A DNA stretch of 64,000 bases from Adineta vaga. Taxonomy: Eukaryota; Rotifera. The stretch is from positions 15,190,001 to 15,254,000 of the forward strand of contig CP075494.1 in NCBI GenBank assembly GCA_021613535.1. The letters are read 5' to 3'. Position numbers and translations under genes: made by a program. Positions 25,772 through 38,693 of this stretch are shown here, in pieces (positions within the stretch are counted from its first letter, which is position 1; each line of letters starts with the position of its first letter). The notes below the pieces were generated by a model that was not told the DNA's origin, made no database searches, and saw nothing but the letters and a program-made list of their open reading frames with translations.

Positions 25772-26329
25772 ATACCACTACTAAATAATCTGCAGTTTAT
25801 TCGAGTGCCTTTCTTTTTTTACTGTGAAGTGTATCACTTATGTTTAAATAAACTTAAAATTTTGACAATTAAAAGATTATGCGAATTTTCTTTCGAAGTT
25901 AGTCTAAAAGTTCGAATCATTTCTCTATCACATACAATTATCACTAATATTATATACTGACCTCAATGATCAAAATGCTGGTCTTCTTAGATATAGAAAT
26001 AAGTGGTCGTGTCATGGTTGTAGTAAATTTTCTCAAATACTATGTAAGCACATATCTGATAACTCTAATAAAAATGACTGCCTTCTTTGTATACATTCAT
26101 TATTCAAGCTAACCAAGCATTGCAGTATCATCATAGTTCATCACGTCAGAATGTATGATGTGATGTACAGTTGATGTTAATTATTAAGTCAAGGTAATAA
26201 ACCAAATCGTTTTCTCATCTCTATTGAAAATATTTAACTGACGATTCATTAGAGAATCAAAACTGTCATTTATAATTTGTTGGTCTTCAGTAAGAAAAAC
26301 ACTAAATACAATAACAAATGATATAAAAA
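25772..26329. other. Intergenic region after the ART-TPR gene
   Basis: This lies between two convergent genes, and a polyadenylation-like AATAAA lies near 25848. No coding potential or repeat is recognised on either strand. Confidence 0.5.
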
Positions 26330-27508
26330 TCAATTGAAAGCTATTAATGTATTAGCATCAATCAAATCTGGATCCAAAGGTAAATTTCTATCTTGTTGAG
26401 CCATCGATTCTTTAATTGTTCCTATCAATTCTCTTGGTCCTTTTAAAATTGTTCTTTCATGAATAATTTCAGTTACATTACTCGGAATTCCATTTAATTC
26501 CATTGCTGATGTTTGTGTACCTTCTGTTCGATCAGTCTGCGTTCCATGTTCTATATTTCTATTTCTTGATGGAGGAATAAATTTTTCCGATGTGTTTACA
26601 CCTGTATCAATGACATTAGGAGGTGCCGGAACAAAATATCCCATTGGCAAATGATGATAAGGATAATATGGATGATAATGATGTGGATGATTCGAACGAA
26701 CTTCAGGTTCCTTAGCGACTGGTTGTGTTCCTTGGTGTTGAATAAGAAATGGTTTTGGTTTTTCGTCTTTATTTTCTATAGTTGCTCGTCGAGCACGTCG
26801 TAAAGCTAGAGCTCGTTGTTTCTCTTCTCTTTCTTGTAACATGGCATATTGTGCCATTTCTTCACGAGCTCGTCGATTTCCATCGTTACAACAATCAAGA
26901 CAAATGATGACAAAAGCAACAATAATTAAACAACTTGCCCCACAAATGCCATAGATTTTAATAACTTGTTCCGTAGTTGTATCTATTCAAATAAAAAAAT
27001 TTGAAATAAAAAAGGCATCAAAATAATTGAAACTATTTACCAGAAGCAAAATAAAGTACTGATAAAACGAGTGATATGAATGCAATGAGAAATAAAATAC
27101 AAATCAAAATATACCAACATATTGTTGCAGCTATAATGAAAAAAAAGATATAATGTCAATAGGGTCAATCATCTCTTCCCATTCGTCTTACCTCGTGAAA
27201 TACCAAATGCTCCAGTTAATGTTGGTTCTTGAACAGTAGTCTACGATGAAATATTAGAATAGATTGAAATTTAATGATACATTGACGAACTTGTTTCGTT
27301 GTTACATTTGTTATTTGAACTTTTTTCTTCTTTTTTTTCGGTTTCGATGTTCGTCCGTCCAAACGTTTTGTATTCGTTTTATTATCAATTATCAAATCAT
27401 TCGTACTAACAGCACTGCCTCGGTCTTTAATACTAGATTAAATCATTACAATAGAAAATCTATTTAAAAAATGGTAACAATTGGTTACCTGTTCGTTGCT
27501 TCTTGCAT
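26330..27508 (-). CDS. Two-pass membrane protein of unknown function
   Basis: Several short exons on the minus strand start at an ATG at 27508 (MQEATNR) and end at 26330, giving roughly 310-320 residues. A lysine-rich stretch (SKPKKKKKKVQ) precedes two hydrophobic helices (WYILICILFLIAFISLVLSV and GASCLIIVAFVIICLDCC). A basic, Glu/Arg-rich juxtamembrane helix (LQEREEKQRALALRRARR) and a His/Tyr/Pro-rich tail follow, the tail holding repeated GTQT motifs (HGTQTDRTEGTQTS). The family is not recognised. The tail is probably cytoplasmic and intrinsically disordered. Confidence 0.7.
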
Positions 27509-28465
27509 CTTTTCGTTTAAATTATAACATTCTGTTTTCGTTACAACGTTTATTTAAGCTTTAGAAATGCAAGAAAATTGAAGTGTACACAATTTACTCT
27601 TTGACAATCATTTGAATAAAAAACATTCAAAGTAAACATAGAAGAAAAAAGAATGAAAAATGAAGATTCATTGATTAACAAACCTATGTTCAATACATAG
27701 ACGTTTACAACTTGAATAATAACAATGTACTCTCAATATAAACACACTACATCTTACAATGATTGATGTTCCATGAAGATATACAAAGAAAAGTTTTGAT
27801 TTTTATGTAGGAAGAATAAAACTACTTTTAAACCTGAATTGATTTCTTAAGAATACAATGAATCAGAGTGAAATATTCCTGTCGTTATGAATACAATAAT
27901 TAAACTCTTTCTTTTGGTTCGGAAATGATACTGAAGAACGATGAAAGAATTGATGTTTTTAGACAAGCGTATAATTTCGATTCGTTCTTTCTCATGCTTC
28001 TATTCTTTACATCGAAAGAGAGCGTATACAGAACTTGGCACACAAGATTGTAATCAATCCAAAAAGAGCATCTTATTAAAGAAGAAGAAAATCATTTTCT
28101 TTTGATGACAAAAAATTCTCATTATCTAATGATAATATAAGCAAGAGCAAAGTATATACTCCAAATATACAATTTCATTTTCCTTAAAAATGTTGCTTAT
28201 TTTCTCATACTAATCAATCATTAAATACCAACAAATTCTTTCTTTTTTTTTTCTTCATCTATGTGCACATCATAATAAGATAATCTTATCAACAACTTGT
28301 TTCGCGTTCTTTTAAGCTTGTCATTAGTTTCCAACATTGTCGATTGGCATATAGATATAATTGTCGTTCTTCGGTTTTTTCTTTGCTTAATAATGATTGT
28401 GCGAAGAGTTGTTCACTAGAAGAAAGAAACGAGTAACAATTTTGTCGCTTTTTATCTTCTTCAAC
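27509..28465. other. Divergent intergenic region upstream of the GluN2-like gene
   Basis: About 950 bp separate the membrane-protein gene (-) from the NMDA receptor gene (+), so both promoters are expected here. The sequence is AT-rich with no recognisable gene. An upstream non-coding exon of the receptor may lie near 28300-28450. Confidence 0.45.
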
Positions 28466-31400
28466 ATGCTTTTCGATTGCCTATTCTTTTTCGTGATTAT
28501 TTTTGTGAATAATATTTTCATTATACAAATGAAAAGTACTGGACTTGTTCTAACAAATATGACATGTGCAAATATTCCATTAGCAAGTTTATCTTCACGA
28601 ACTGATGAACGTTTTACTCAATTGAAAATGTTTGCATCACCACAATTTATTTCCAACTATTCTCAAACATGTGGCAAATTCGATATGTAAATCATTTCGT
28701 TTCTCTACAATTCAAATGATTTTTTTTCTTCTATTTTAGACGATCGACTTATACAGTTTATGTGAAATCTATCAATGCATTAATCGATAATCTTTGTTCA
28801 ATTCTACAAGCACATCCAATGCTTTTAATTTATTTACATGAATATGATATTCAAAATCATGCAACACCAGCTGCTTATTTATTTTTTCTTAAATTATTTA
28901 CTTTTCTACAATATCCAATGTTAACATTTCATTATTTTCATCCATTTCATCCGGAAGTAAAGATTTGTAATGCAAAGATAATATAAATCTTTTTGTTTTT
29001 CTTTTAAGCATTTTCCTAGTTTACGATTCTTTCAATTAGCACCAACTTATCGTGAAGAAGCACGAGCGTTAATTTCTTTAATGGAACGGTATGATTGGAA
29101 TACATTTTCATTAATTATTGAATCACGATTGCCTGGTGAAGAAGAATTAACCGATGAATTTGAACAACATGGCAATGAACAACGAGATTGGTAATTTTTT
29201 TTGTTTTTTTCAATCAAATCTTTAGTAAAAATCGAATTTATTTTAGTAAAAAAACTTTGTGTAATCGTAATCATCTCAAGGGACAAAAGAAGTAAGTTTT
29301 CTTTTTTTACAAATCTTCATTGGTATGAGAAATAATTTGATTAGAAGAACGAAATTTGATTAGCATCCTAATCATCTCGTCGATAGTTGACGAAATGAAA
29401 GAGAATACTAATCACGCGAATCAATGAATATTCGATGAAATACATTTTGTTTTTTGAAAAAAGTTTATCATTCTCATGAGTATTCGAAGAAAAGACCATT
29501 AATGTCAATAATCATTGACTTATATAGAAATATGATTTGATAATCTTTTCTCTTGATTAGATTAACTATTCTGTCGAAAATTGATATGAAAAGTAACAAT
29601 CCATTACATATTCGACAGCAATTAGCATTAATGAATCCAGAAACACGTGTTATTATTGTTCATACAACATCGTAAGTGACGTTTTCTTTTCAATATCATA
29701 TCATTCTTTTATTATTAGATCATTAGCATCTTTAATTGTCAAACAAGCAAATAATATGAGTCTAACGGGATCAGAATATATGTGGATCATGTCATCAATT
29801 GTTCTTTGTAAGTTATTATACCTACGTATGAATGAGTTGCGAAAAATCATTAACTTTATTTGTAGCAACATATAGTAGTGGTGTAACAGAACCAAAAATG
29901 AGTCCTTATACTAATCCAAATCAACGAAAAGTAGATTTTCATCCTGGAACATTAGGTTTGTAAAATTTGATATTCAATTTCAATAAATACAATTCTCATT
30001 TCTTTAGCTTTGTACAATGATGTTACTCGAGGTAAATATCCTTCATACTTTTTTAACACCATTCTTAAATATCTTTTTATAGATACTGTTCTTAGTCGTT
30101 TTGATAAATTCATTGGACCAATATTAACGAATGTTTTTTCTCAAATCACACACATTGAAGAGATTAAAAGATGGAATGAAAATGTAACATTACCTCGACG
30201 TTTTTCACTTCGTGATCAATCTGTATGTGATCGATTGTTTACATCAAATAAATCAATTCATCAAACATTTTTAAAACATTCCTATCCAGATCTTTATAAG
30301 TAAAAATATTTCCTTTTTATATAAACTAATCTAATTGATTGATTTAGTTTATTGAAGGAAGAATTTAAACACGCTTATGGAGTTTTTCAAAGAGATGGTC
30401 TTGCTGTAGCCGCGAATTATTCAGTATTAAATTATCAACATCCAAATCGAGAATGGAAAAAGGTATGATTGCCACTGGGTTTTTTTTGGATTATTTTGCT
30501 TAATTCTCAATGAATAGGTTGGTGAATATGTGAATAGTTCATTAACAATTGCGGATATTCAATGGCCAGGTGAACGTTCGAAACCTCCTCCAGGAAAACC
30601 TGTTATCTATTATTTGAAAGTAGTAACATTAGAAGAGCGTCCTTTTGTTATGTTAAAAGATCCTTCGATCGATGGTAAATGTCAAGCAGGTTCCGTTATT
30701 TGTCGAATTGGTCCAGAAAATTCGTAAGTTAAGAAAATGAAATTTGATCATTCATTTTCGAATATATCTAGAGGTGCTAATCATAGCGATCCATCACATT
30801 ATCAATGTTGTTCCGGATTCTATATTGATATATTCAATGTACTTAAAGAACGATTAAAATTTGAATTTGAACTCTATCAAGTTCTTGATCGAACATGGGG
30901 TGCACGAAATCCAATAACCGTAATGGAATGTCATTTGAAATGAAGACGAAAATTTCGTCATTTCTTTTTCTAGAATAAATGGAATGGTTTGATAGCTGAA
31001 CTTCTGGAAAATCGAGCTGATTTGACATTAACTTCATTGAAAGTAACGACAGAACGAAATTTAGCAGTTGATTTTAGTGTTCCATTGATGGAAACTGGTA
31101 TTGCTTTGATTGTCTCATTAAGACAAGGAGCTATTTCAACAACAGCATTTCTTAGTTCGTATAGAAAATAAATAATCATCTCTAAATTAATTTTAATTGT
31201 CTGTGTCAATTTTAGAACCATATGATTATCGAATATGGATTCTTATTCTATTAGTCACACTTCATGGTGTTGCAATTATGATTTTTCTTTTTGAATATTT
31301 TAAACAGAGATTAACTGCTTATTACACACGTCATGTAAGATTATTATCTTTGGTCAATTACTATATTTCTCGATGAATAGGATCTGAAAAATGGACAAAT

Positions 31401-33059
31401 GTTACCTAGTTCACCATGGCAATTGATTCTTGATCTTCTTCGGTCTGAAAAGAAAGAAGGTTCGAAAGAATAATGAAACTATTGAACTATTTTTGTTTGG
31501 ATATGTGTTTTAGATTTAAATATAACTTTCTTTCAATCCGTTTGGCTTAGTTGGGTTATCCTGTTTCGAGCACCAGCAAAGGTTAATAATCCCAAAGGTT
31601 TCACATCAAAATTTATGGCAAATATTTGGGCGTGTTTTTGTTTGGCATTTACTGCGAGTTATACAGCTAATTTAGGTATGTTTTTCTTCGTCCTCTTAAT
31701 TCATAATTCAATTCAATTCAATTCAATTCATTATGATTTGTCATGTCTTCTAGCGGCTTTTATGATTACAAAAGATACTTATTTTGAACTATCTGGAATT
31801 ACTGATAGTCGCGTATGTTATACTTTCGATGAAGGATAGATCTACTTTTGTTTTGTTGCTATATTAGATAGCCAATCCTCATTCAGTAAAACCACCATTT
31901 CGTTATGGAACAGTTGCTAATGGAGTAAGTTACTCAATCAATGAAATAGAAAAAAAATTCCATTCAAATTTCTTGTTTTTAGAGTACGGATGAAGTAGTA
32001 AAAACAAATCATAAACAAGCTTATACATACATGAAACAATTTATGAAACGAAACATTTCCGACGGCATTAAAGCATTGAAAGCACAGTAAAAATCGTTCG
32101 ATTGTTCATAGAATTCATTTTTATCCTTGATTATTTCTAGTGAATTACATGCATTTTTATATGATGCAGTTGTACTTGATTATTTAAGTGGACAAGATGA
32201 TGAATGTAAATTACGTGTTGTTGGAAATTGGTATGCAATGACGGGATATGGTATTGCATATCCAAAACAATCGAAATTTAAAGAAATGATTAATAAAGAA
32301 ATTATTGAAATGCATCATTCGGGAGAAATCGAACGACTTCGAAGATTTTGGTTTACAGGTATCAAAACACAAGAATTATTTCATTTTTCACTTTATAAAT
32401 CTATTGCTTTCTTTAGGTGCATGCAAACCGGATATGTTAGAACAATCTCAACGAAGTAGTCAACCTTTAGATGTAAGAATTTGTCTTTTGATTATAACAC
32501 TCATATAAAGTGTATATGAGAATTTCTAGGAGAGAAATTTCACATCGGCATTTTTACTTCTCTGTGGTGGAACATTGATTGCAATTATTATACTTATTTC
32601 TGAAAATGCATATTCACGAGTTGTTGTTCGACCAAAACGAACTGCTCGTGATAGTAATAATGGAGTAGTAAGAATTATGAAATTTGTTTTTCTCTCTTTC
32701 GAATCTTATATACGGTCTTGTAGGAAGGTAAACCTATGATTAATAATAATAGAAATTCGAATCACATGATTCATACACGACGTGAAAAAATCTTAGAAAA
32801 TTATATTGAAATCTTAAAAGAACGTATTGAAGAATTAGAAACTGAAATATCAACGAAATCATTATTTCCACAATTGGATGAGAGTGAAAAGAAACGTAAG
32901 AATACATCGGAAGGTTTGGTGCTACCCGTAACCTATATATCTGAACCAGAATCAACACCTAGATTAGAAATTGTTTCATGTTCGTCAAACGATGACAATC
33001 GAATACAATTATTACTTGTTGAACAATCACATTCATCTGAATATGAAACCATTGTTTAA
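28466..33059 (+). CDS. NMDA-type ionotropic glutamate receptor, GluN2-like
   Basis: This gene has many exons and short introns. The start is the ATG at 28466, which opens a hydrophobic signal-like segment (MLFDCLFFFVIIFV). Order: an amino-terminal LIVBP-like domain, the S1 ligand lobe, M1, a pore loop, M3 with ASYTANLAAF, S2, M4 and a short tail. Ligand-site residues typical of GluN2 glutamate binding are visible: VTTERNLAVDFSVP (the carboxylate-binding Arg), GTVANGSTDE (Ser-Thr) and HAFLYDAVVLDY (Asp). This supports glutamate rather than glycine binding. The pore reads WVILFRAPAKVNNPKG, so the position aligned to the GluN2 N-site Asn carries Arg. An intron splits the TANL/AAF signature. The partner would be a GluN1 subunit elsewhere. 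Confidence 0.9.
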
Positions 33060-33184
33060 ATAGTTTTTTTTTGTAAAATTTTATTGAAATAAATGATTTA
33101 TTCTACGGTGCACATGTAAAACTAGATTAAGAAAAATAGAATACTATGATTTGTAATCAAAGAAAAAGACGACTGAAGAGTCAA

Positions 33185-35224
33185 TTAATGATGATGAAGT
33201 TTTCGAAATACTTTTGTTTTTTGTTTTGGACTAATATTCTGTAATTTAAATACCCATGCCCAATCACTGGCGAGTGAATAGATTTTAATACTGGATACAT
33301 CAATAATAATACCACCACTTGAGCCAGCTGAACGCCAATTCAATGGACCAGCATTGGAACCAAGAAGTGTAACTGTTGTACTAGCTGAAGTAACTGGAGC
33401 ACCAAGTGCTACTTCAGTAGTATTGTTTGGCCAAACTAGAAGATTTGCATATACAGATTGACCATCTTTCGATGCCGTATACCTATATTAAGCACAAACA
33501 CAATCACCTTTTTGTCTTCCCCATCATCAACTTACCAAACATTTGAATTGACAGTATCATTTTGATATTTCCATGGAACACTGTTATAGATAGCTTCACC
33601 GTTGACTTTCAACCATGAACCCATTTGACGAAGACGTTCTTCAAAGATTGGTGCAATCTTTCCATACGAAGTTGGACCAATATTAATGAGTACATTTCCA
33701 CCAGTACTAAATTAAATCCTCAGAAAAATCACATCCCATAGTGACTGGAAGACTTACCTAACAGTAGTAACGATTTCAACAAGGATTTCTTGAATAGTAC
33801 GATAATCATTAACACCAGATGTTCGAAGAAAACCCCATGAATTTTTATCGATCTATAATACGAAATCAATCTATATTGTTCGATACAAAACTATATCACA
33901 TACAGTAAAACAATTTTCCCATTTATGTGTAACAAGATGTCCTGGATTATAATGATCAGAACATGTATAGAAACCACCATGATGACAAGGCATATCACTA
34001 CCCCATCTATCATTGACGACCTTCAATATAAAAGATAAGTTGTCTTCTCAGATGTTTCATTTTGAGAAAGTAAATGAGACATACAACTGTATCTTTCACT
34101 GGACTTTCATTATAAAGCCAAGCGAGAAACTCTGTTGAATTCCAATATGTATATGGTGCTTCTAAAACAATCAGATTAAATACATCTTTAGATGAATCAG
34201 GTTAATAGTAATAAAATTCAAACCCCAATCTCCATCTGACCAAATTACTGAAGGTTTATATGTTTCAACGATTTCGACTAGTTCTGGAAGAGTTTTCGTC
34301 TAAATATCCAATTCAATTATGTTTATCTTTTATATCAATTTGCAAACTTACATTAGGAAATAGTTGTGACTTGAAACCACCTGCTTTATCTTCGAGATAA
34401 AGTGGATGAAACCATTCAAACATTGAATGATATAATCCAAATGTAATGTTTGTTCGTGCACGAATGGCATTAGCAAGTTCACCTAAAAACTCAAACATGT
34501 GAAAAATAAACGATAAATGAACATATACCAAGTAAATCTCGTTTAGGACCAACATCCATCGCATTCCAATTAAATGAGTATTTCGATGGCCATAATGTGA
34601 AACCTTCATGATGCTATTCAAAAAGAATTAAATTATATAGTTGAATTGAGTTCTATATCAAAATTTACCTTGCTGGTAAGTACAACATATCTATATAAAA
34701 TATAAAAATCATCATTAAGAGAAGACATTAGGATAAACATACTTAGCACCGGATGCGCCCAGTATATCGGCCCATTCATTAGGATCTAAGATGAAATCAT
34801 TGTATTTTTCTAAGTTAGTTCTAAAATTATGATTTTAATTTACTATAAAATTCAGCACGAAATTGTTCTGCAAAATCTGCATATGTCCAATCAGCTGGAT
34901 AGGTTTTATTCATAAAAGCTACAATGTCAGCATTTGGACTGTTTCCTTTCCATTGCCACCACATCCTAAATACGCGAAAATGAAGTGAGTTTATGTCTTT
35001 CATGTTCAATAGATGATAAAAATGCAATCGTACCATTCTGAACCAATGGAAGGAACACTGAAGACACCCCAATGAATAAAGATACCTATTTTACTTTCAT
35101 CGTACCATGCCGGTAATGGACGTGAATCTAATGATGTCCAATCTGGTGTATATTGTTGTTCAGTAAATGGTACACCACAGAAACAAACGACAGCTATGTA
35201 TATTACTCCTATGGGAGAAAACAT
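33185..35224 (-). CDS. Alpha-L-fucosidase (GH29), copy 1
   Basis: This secreted or lysosomal exo-glycosidase removes terminal fucose. A signal peptide ([20 protein letters not shown]) is followed by the GH29 barrel: [53 protein letters not shown] and [11 protein letters not shown], in which the first Asp of SDGDWG is the expected catalytic nucleophile. The C-terminal beta-sandwich domain includes a repeat of the fucosidase tail also present in copy 2. Around ten short exons give close to the usual 460-480 residues. It sits in tandem with a second copy about 400 bp upstream in its own direction. Confidence 0.93.
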
Positions 35225-35622
35225 CTTGTCTAAAGCAAGGAGATAATCGCAAATGTGACCAGTGTGCCTCCGACACGAATATATAAATATATATAAAGGT
35301 GTGTTTCTATTCTGAGTAGCAAAACTTAAAGATTAGATAAAAGTTATTTACAAGAAAAACAACAAATATAATTTTGCAAATATTATCATCAATGTAGGAA
35401 AATTGTTAGCGATATTGTTTTAGAAAGCGATAATGTTAAATTGTTTTTATTTTTAAAAAGTAATCGAGACTAGAAAAGAAAGTATTAACAAGGCAATGCA
35501 ATAACTATGTGAATCATCGTATGGTTAAAAAAGAAATCAAGAAAAAGGAATGATAAGAGAAGATATCACATAAAAGATATGATAAATAGTTGAAATTTTA
35601 TCAAAAAAAGGAATATGGAGTA

Positions 35623-37698
35623 TTAGTTTTCATCATTTGCTTTGCTTTCCATGAAGGGTTTATAACCACGAACATTTTCCAATTTGAATACCCATACCCA
35701 ATCACTGGCAAGTGAATAGATTTTGATATTTGATACATCAATAATAATACCACCATCATAACTTGCTGGACGCCATTGTATCGCGTCCACATCGGAGCCA
35801 AGAAGTGTAATTGTTGTACCTGATGATGTAACTGGAGCACCAAGTTTGATTTCCGTTGTACTATTTGGCCAAACAAGAAGACTTGCATACACATATTGTC
35901 CATCTTTCGATGCCGTATACCTATATTAAGCACAAACACAATCACCTTTTTGTCTTCACCATCATCAACTTACCAAACATTGGAATTGACAGTATCATTC
36001 TGATATTTCCATGGAACACTGTTATAGATAGCTTCACCATTGACTTTCAACCATGAACCCATTTGACGAAGACGTTCTTCATAGATTGGTGCAATCTTTC
36101 CATAAGCTGTTGGACCAACATTGATCAGTACATTGCCACCGGTACTAAATCATACTCTCAAGATGAAAACTATAGTTGGTAGTGAATGGAAAGACTTACC
36201 TAACAGTAGTAACTATTTCTTGGAGTAATTCTTTAATACTCATATAATCTTCCAATTTAGCAGGACGACGAAAACCCCATGAGACTTTATCAATCTATTA
36301 TAAAAAATCAAGCTCTATTGTTCAATACAAAATGATATGACCTACAGTAAAACAATTTTCCCATTTGTGAGTGACAAGATGTCCAGGATTATAACGATCT
36401 GAACAAGTATAAAAATCACCATGTTGACATGGAACCCCAAAACCCCAACGATCATTAACAACCTTAAACATCAGAATCATTCTTAATTATCTTTCGTATT
36501 AAAATCAACTTTACATACAACAACATCTTTCACCGGACTTTCATTGTAGAGCCATGCAAGAAATTCTGTTGAATTCCAATATGTATCTGGTGCTTCTATA
36601 AAATATGAGAAGGTATAATCAAATAGAATTTAAAATATTCATGTTGTTCTACAAACCCCAATCCCCATCTGACCAAATTACTGCTGGTTTGTATGTTTCG
36701 ACGAGTTCGACTAGTTCTGGAAGAATTTTCATCTAAAATACATTTCGTCATCTTCAAATACATCTCAAATAAATGAAACATACACTTGGAAAATATTGTG
36801 TTTTAAATTGATTCTTTTTATCTTCTAAATACAACGGATTAAACCACTCATATAATGAATGATATAAACCAAAAGTAAGATTTGTTCGAGCACGAATAGC
36901 ACCAGCAAGATCACCTGTAAGTACAAATGTTACTATCTATTTCATCATGTCGAATAATTGAAACTTTACCAACTAAATCTCGTTTAGGACCAACATCCAT
37001 CGCATTCCAACTGAATGAATATTTCGATGGCCATAATGTAAAACCTTCATGATGCTATACAAAAGATGGAGAAATGAAGAAAACTTATCTTTTAAACAAA
37101 GACTAACCTTGCTTGTAAGTACAACATATCTAAATAAAATAAAATAAAAGGAGAATAATCATGACTATTAAAAGATAAGATGAATCTACTTTGCGCCGGA
37201 TGCACCCAGTATATCAGCCCATTCATTTGGATCTAAAATTATAGATTATAATCCATCGTTCACAGATCATCTTTTATACTAACCGAAAAATTCTGCACGA
37301 AATTCTCGTGCAAAATCTGCATATGTCCAATCAGCTGGATAGTTCTTTTCCATAAAAGCAACTGTTTCAGGATTTGGATTATCACCTTTCCATGCCCACC
37401 ACATCCTATATAGAAAGAAAATATGTATTTTTTACTTCTAATATTATATTCAAAGAATATCAGACATCAATACGAAGGATATAAATGAGATTTAAAAAAG
37501 TACATACCATTCAGACTCAATCGATGGTACACTGAAGACACCCCAATGAATAAATATTCCTACTTTACTTTCATCATACCACAAAGGTAATGATCGTTTA
37601 TCCAATGAGTTCCAATCCGGTGCATATTTTTGATTAGTAAATAGTACAAATGAAAATAAAATCACCGCATTGAATATTCGTGCTGGTGATGAGTACAT
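35623..37698 (-). CDS. Alpha-L-fucosidase (GH29), copy 2
   Basis: This is the tandem paralog of copy 1, with the same exon layout and strongly similar protein and intron sequence (for example, the segments around 33480-33640 and 35930-36090 are nearly the same). Signal peptide [20 protein letters not shown]; barrel motifs [52 protein letters not shown] and [11 protein letters not shown] keep the predicted nucleophile. It ends [15 protein letters not shown], unlike the His-rich end of copy 1. The enzyme is expected to be active. Near-identity in introns suggests a fairly recent duplication or gene conversion. Confidence 0.93.
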
Positions 37699-37821
37699 TC
37701 TATCTATCTGAAAAATGTTATGTTGTTAACTTATCTCTCTTCACCTCTTTATAGATATTCATATCGATTTTGATAAAAGTAAAAAAAAAAGAAAAAGAAA
37801 AGTTATGTAATCGAGTCTCAC

Positions 37822-38006
37822 CATGCTTCGGAAGTAATCGATGGAACACTGAAGACACCCCAATGAATGAATATACCCACTTTAGCTTGATCAAACCAAC
37901 TAGGTATTGATCTTGTATCGAGAGATGACCAATCTGGTGTATAGATCGACTTAGAATAAACAAATATTGTAAAGAATAGAAGAAGACGGAGATAGAAATA
38001 TTCCAT
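37822..38006 (-). pseudogene. Lone first exon of a third alpha-L-fucosidase copy
   Basis: This exon encodes a signal peptide ([13 protein letters not shown]) followed by [20 protein letters not shown] and [14 protein letters not shown]. It then reaches a donor (GTGAGA at 37821) in the same phase as exon 1 of copies 1 and 2. No second exon of its own lies between it and copy 2. It is either a remnant of a mostly deleted copy or an alternative first exon splicing onto exon 2 of copy 2. It has one extra codon (Ala) before the conserved Trp compared with the other copies. Confidence 0.75.
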
Positions 38007-38693
38007 TATCTACAAACAAAGGGATTATTTGATTAAAAATGAGATTGAACTAGAGTAATATATTATATAAATACTGATCAAATCAATTCGTTTATCAAAA
38101 AGCAAACAATATAGAATAGTAAGTTTATTTACACGCATTCTTGTACAATATCATATCTGATCTTCACGGTCTTGTTTTTTCTACACAGAAAGCAAGAAAA
38201 GAAATCATATGTATATGTCATTTAATTAATTTGAGTCGCCCATGTTTGATGTTCTAGATTCTTGATTGTCAAAATTAGTGACATCTATCCTATGAAGATC
38301 GAAATTTCTTATTAAACTAAAGGATTGAATTAAAATGAAATTGTGAAAATAAAGTTCAATGTTTTTTCAACGAATTTTTCATAAATTATTTTCGAATTTT
38401 TTCATTGGTAGAGATGTAAAAAGAAAGAGAAGATAATGAGGAGGATAGAGATATATGACACAGGAGCAAGATGGCATTAACATTGCGTAAAGAGAAGAAA
38501 CAGGAAAAATGAATTGAAATACTTTTGTCGAATGGTAACAAATTCAGATTATTCTAATGGTGTCTAGTGACGGTATTGACGAGACATAGAAAAAAATACA
38601 ATAAACTGGTTTTTCTTTCAATTTGTTTTTCTCACTTCAAATCAGTAAGTTTGAATATTCGTTTGAAATTTTACAAAATGACTTCTTTTTAAG
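38007..38693. other. Divergent region between fucosidase array and LDB1
   Basis: About 690 bp of AT-rich sequence separates divergent genes. It should contain the promoter for the fucosidase first exon and the start exon of LDB1, which I could not place with confidence. No repeat or RNA gene is recognised. Confidence 0.45.

Noticed and set aside
31700-31730. Tandem aattc repeat as possible regulatory element
   Set aside because: A short pentanucleotide slippage run inside a GluN2-like intron; nothing suggests function.
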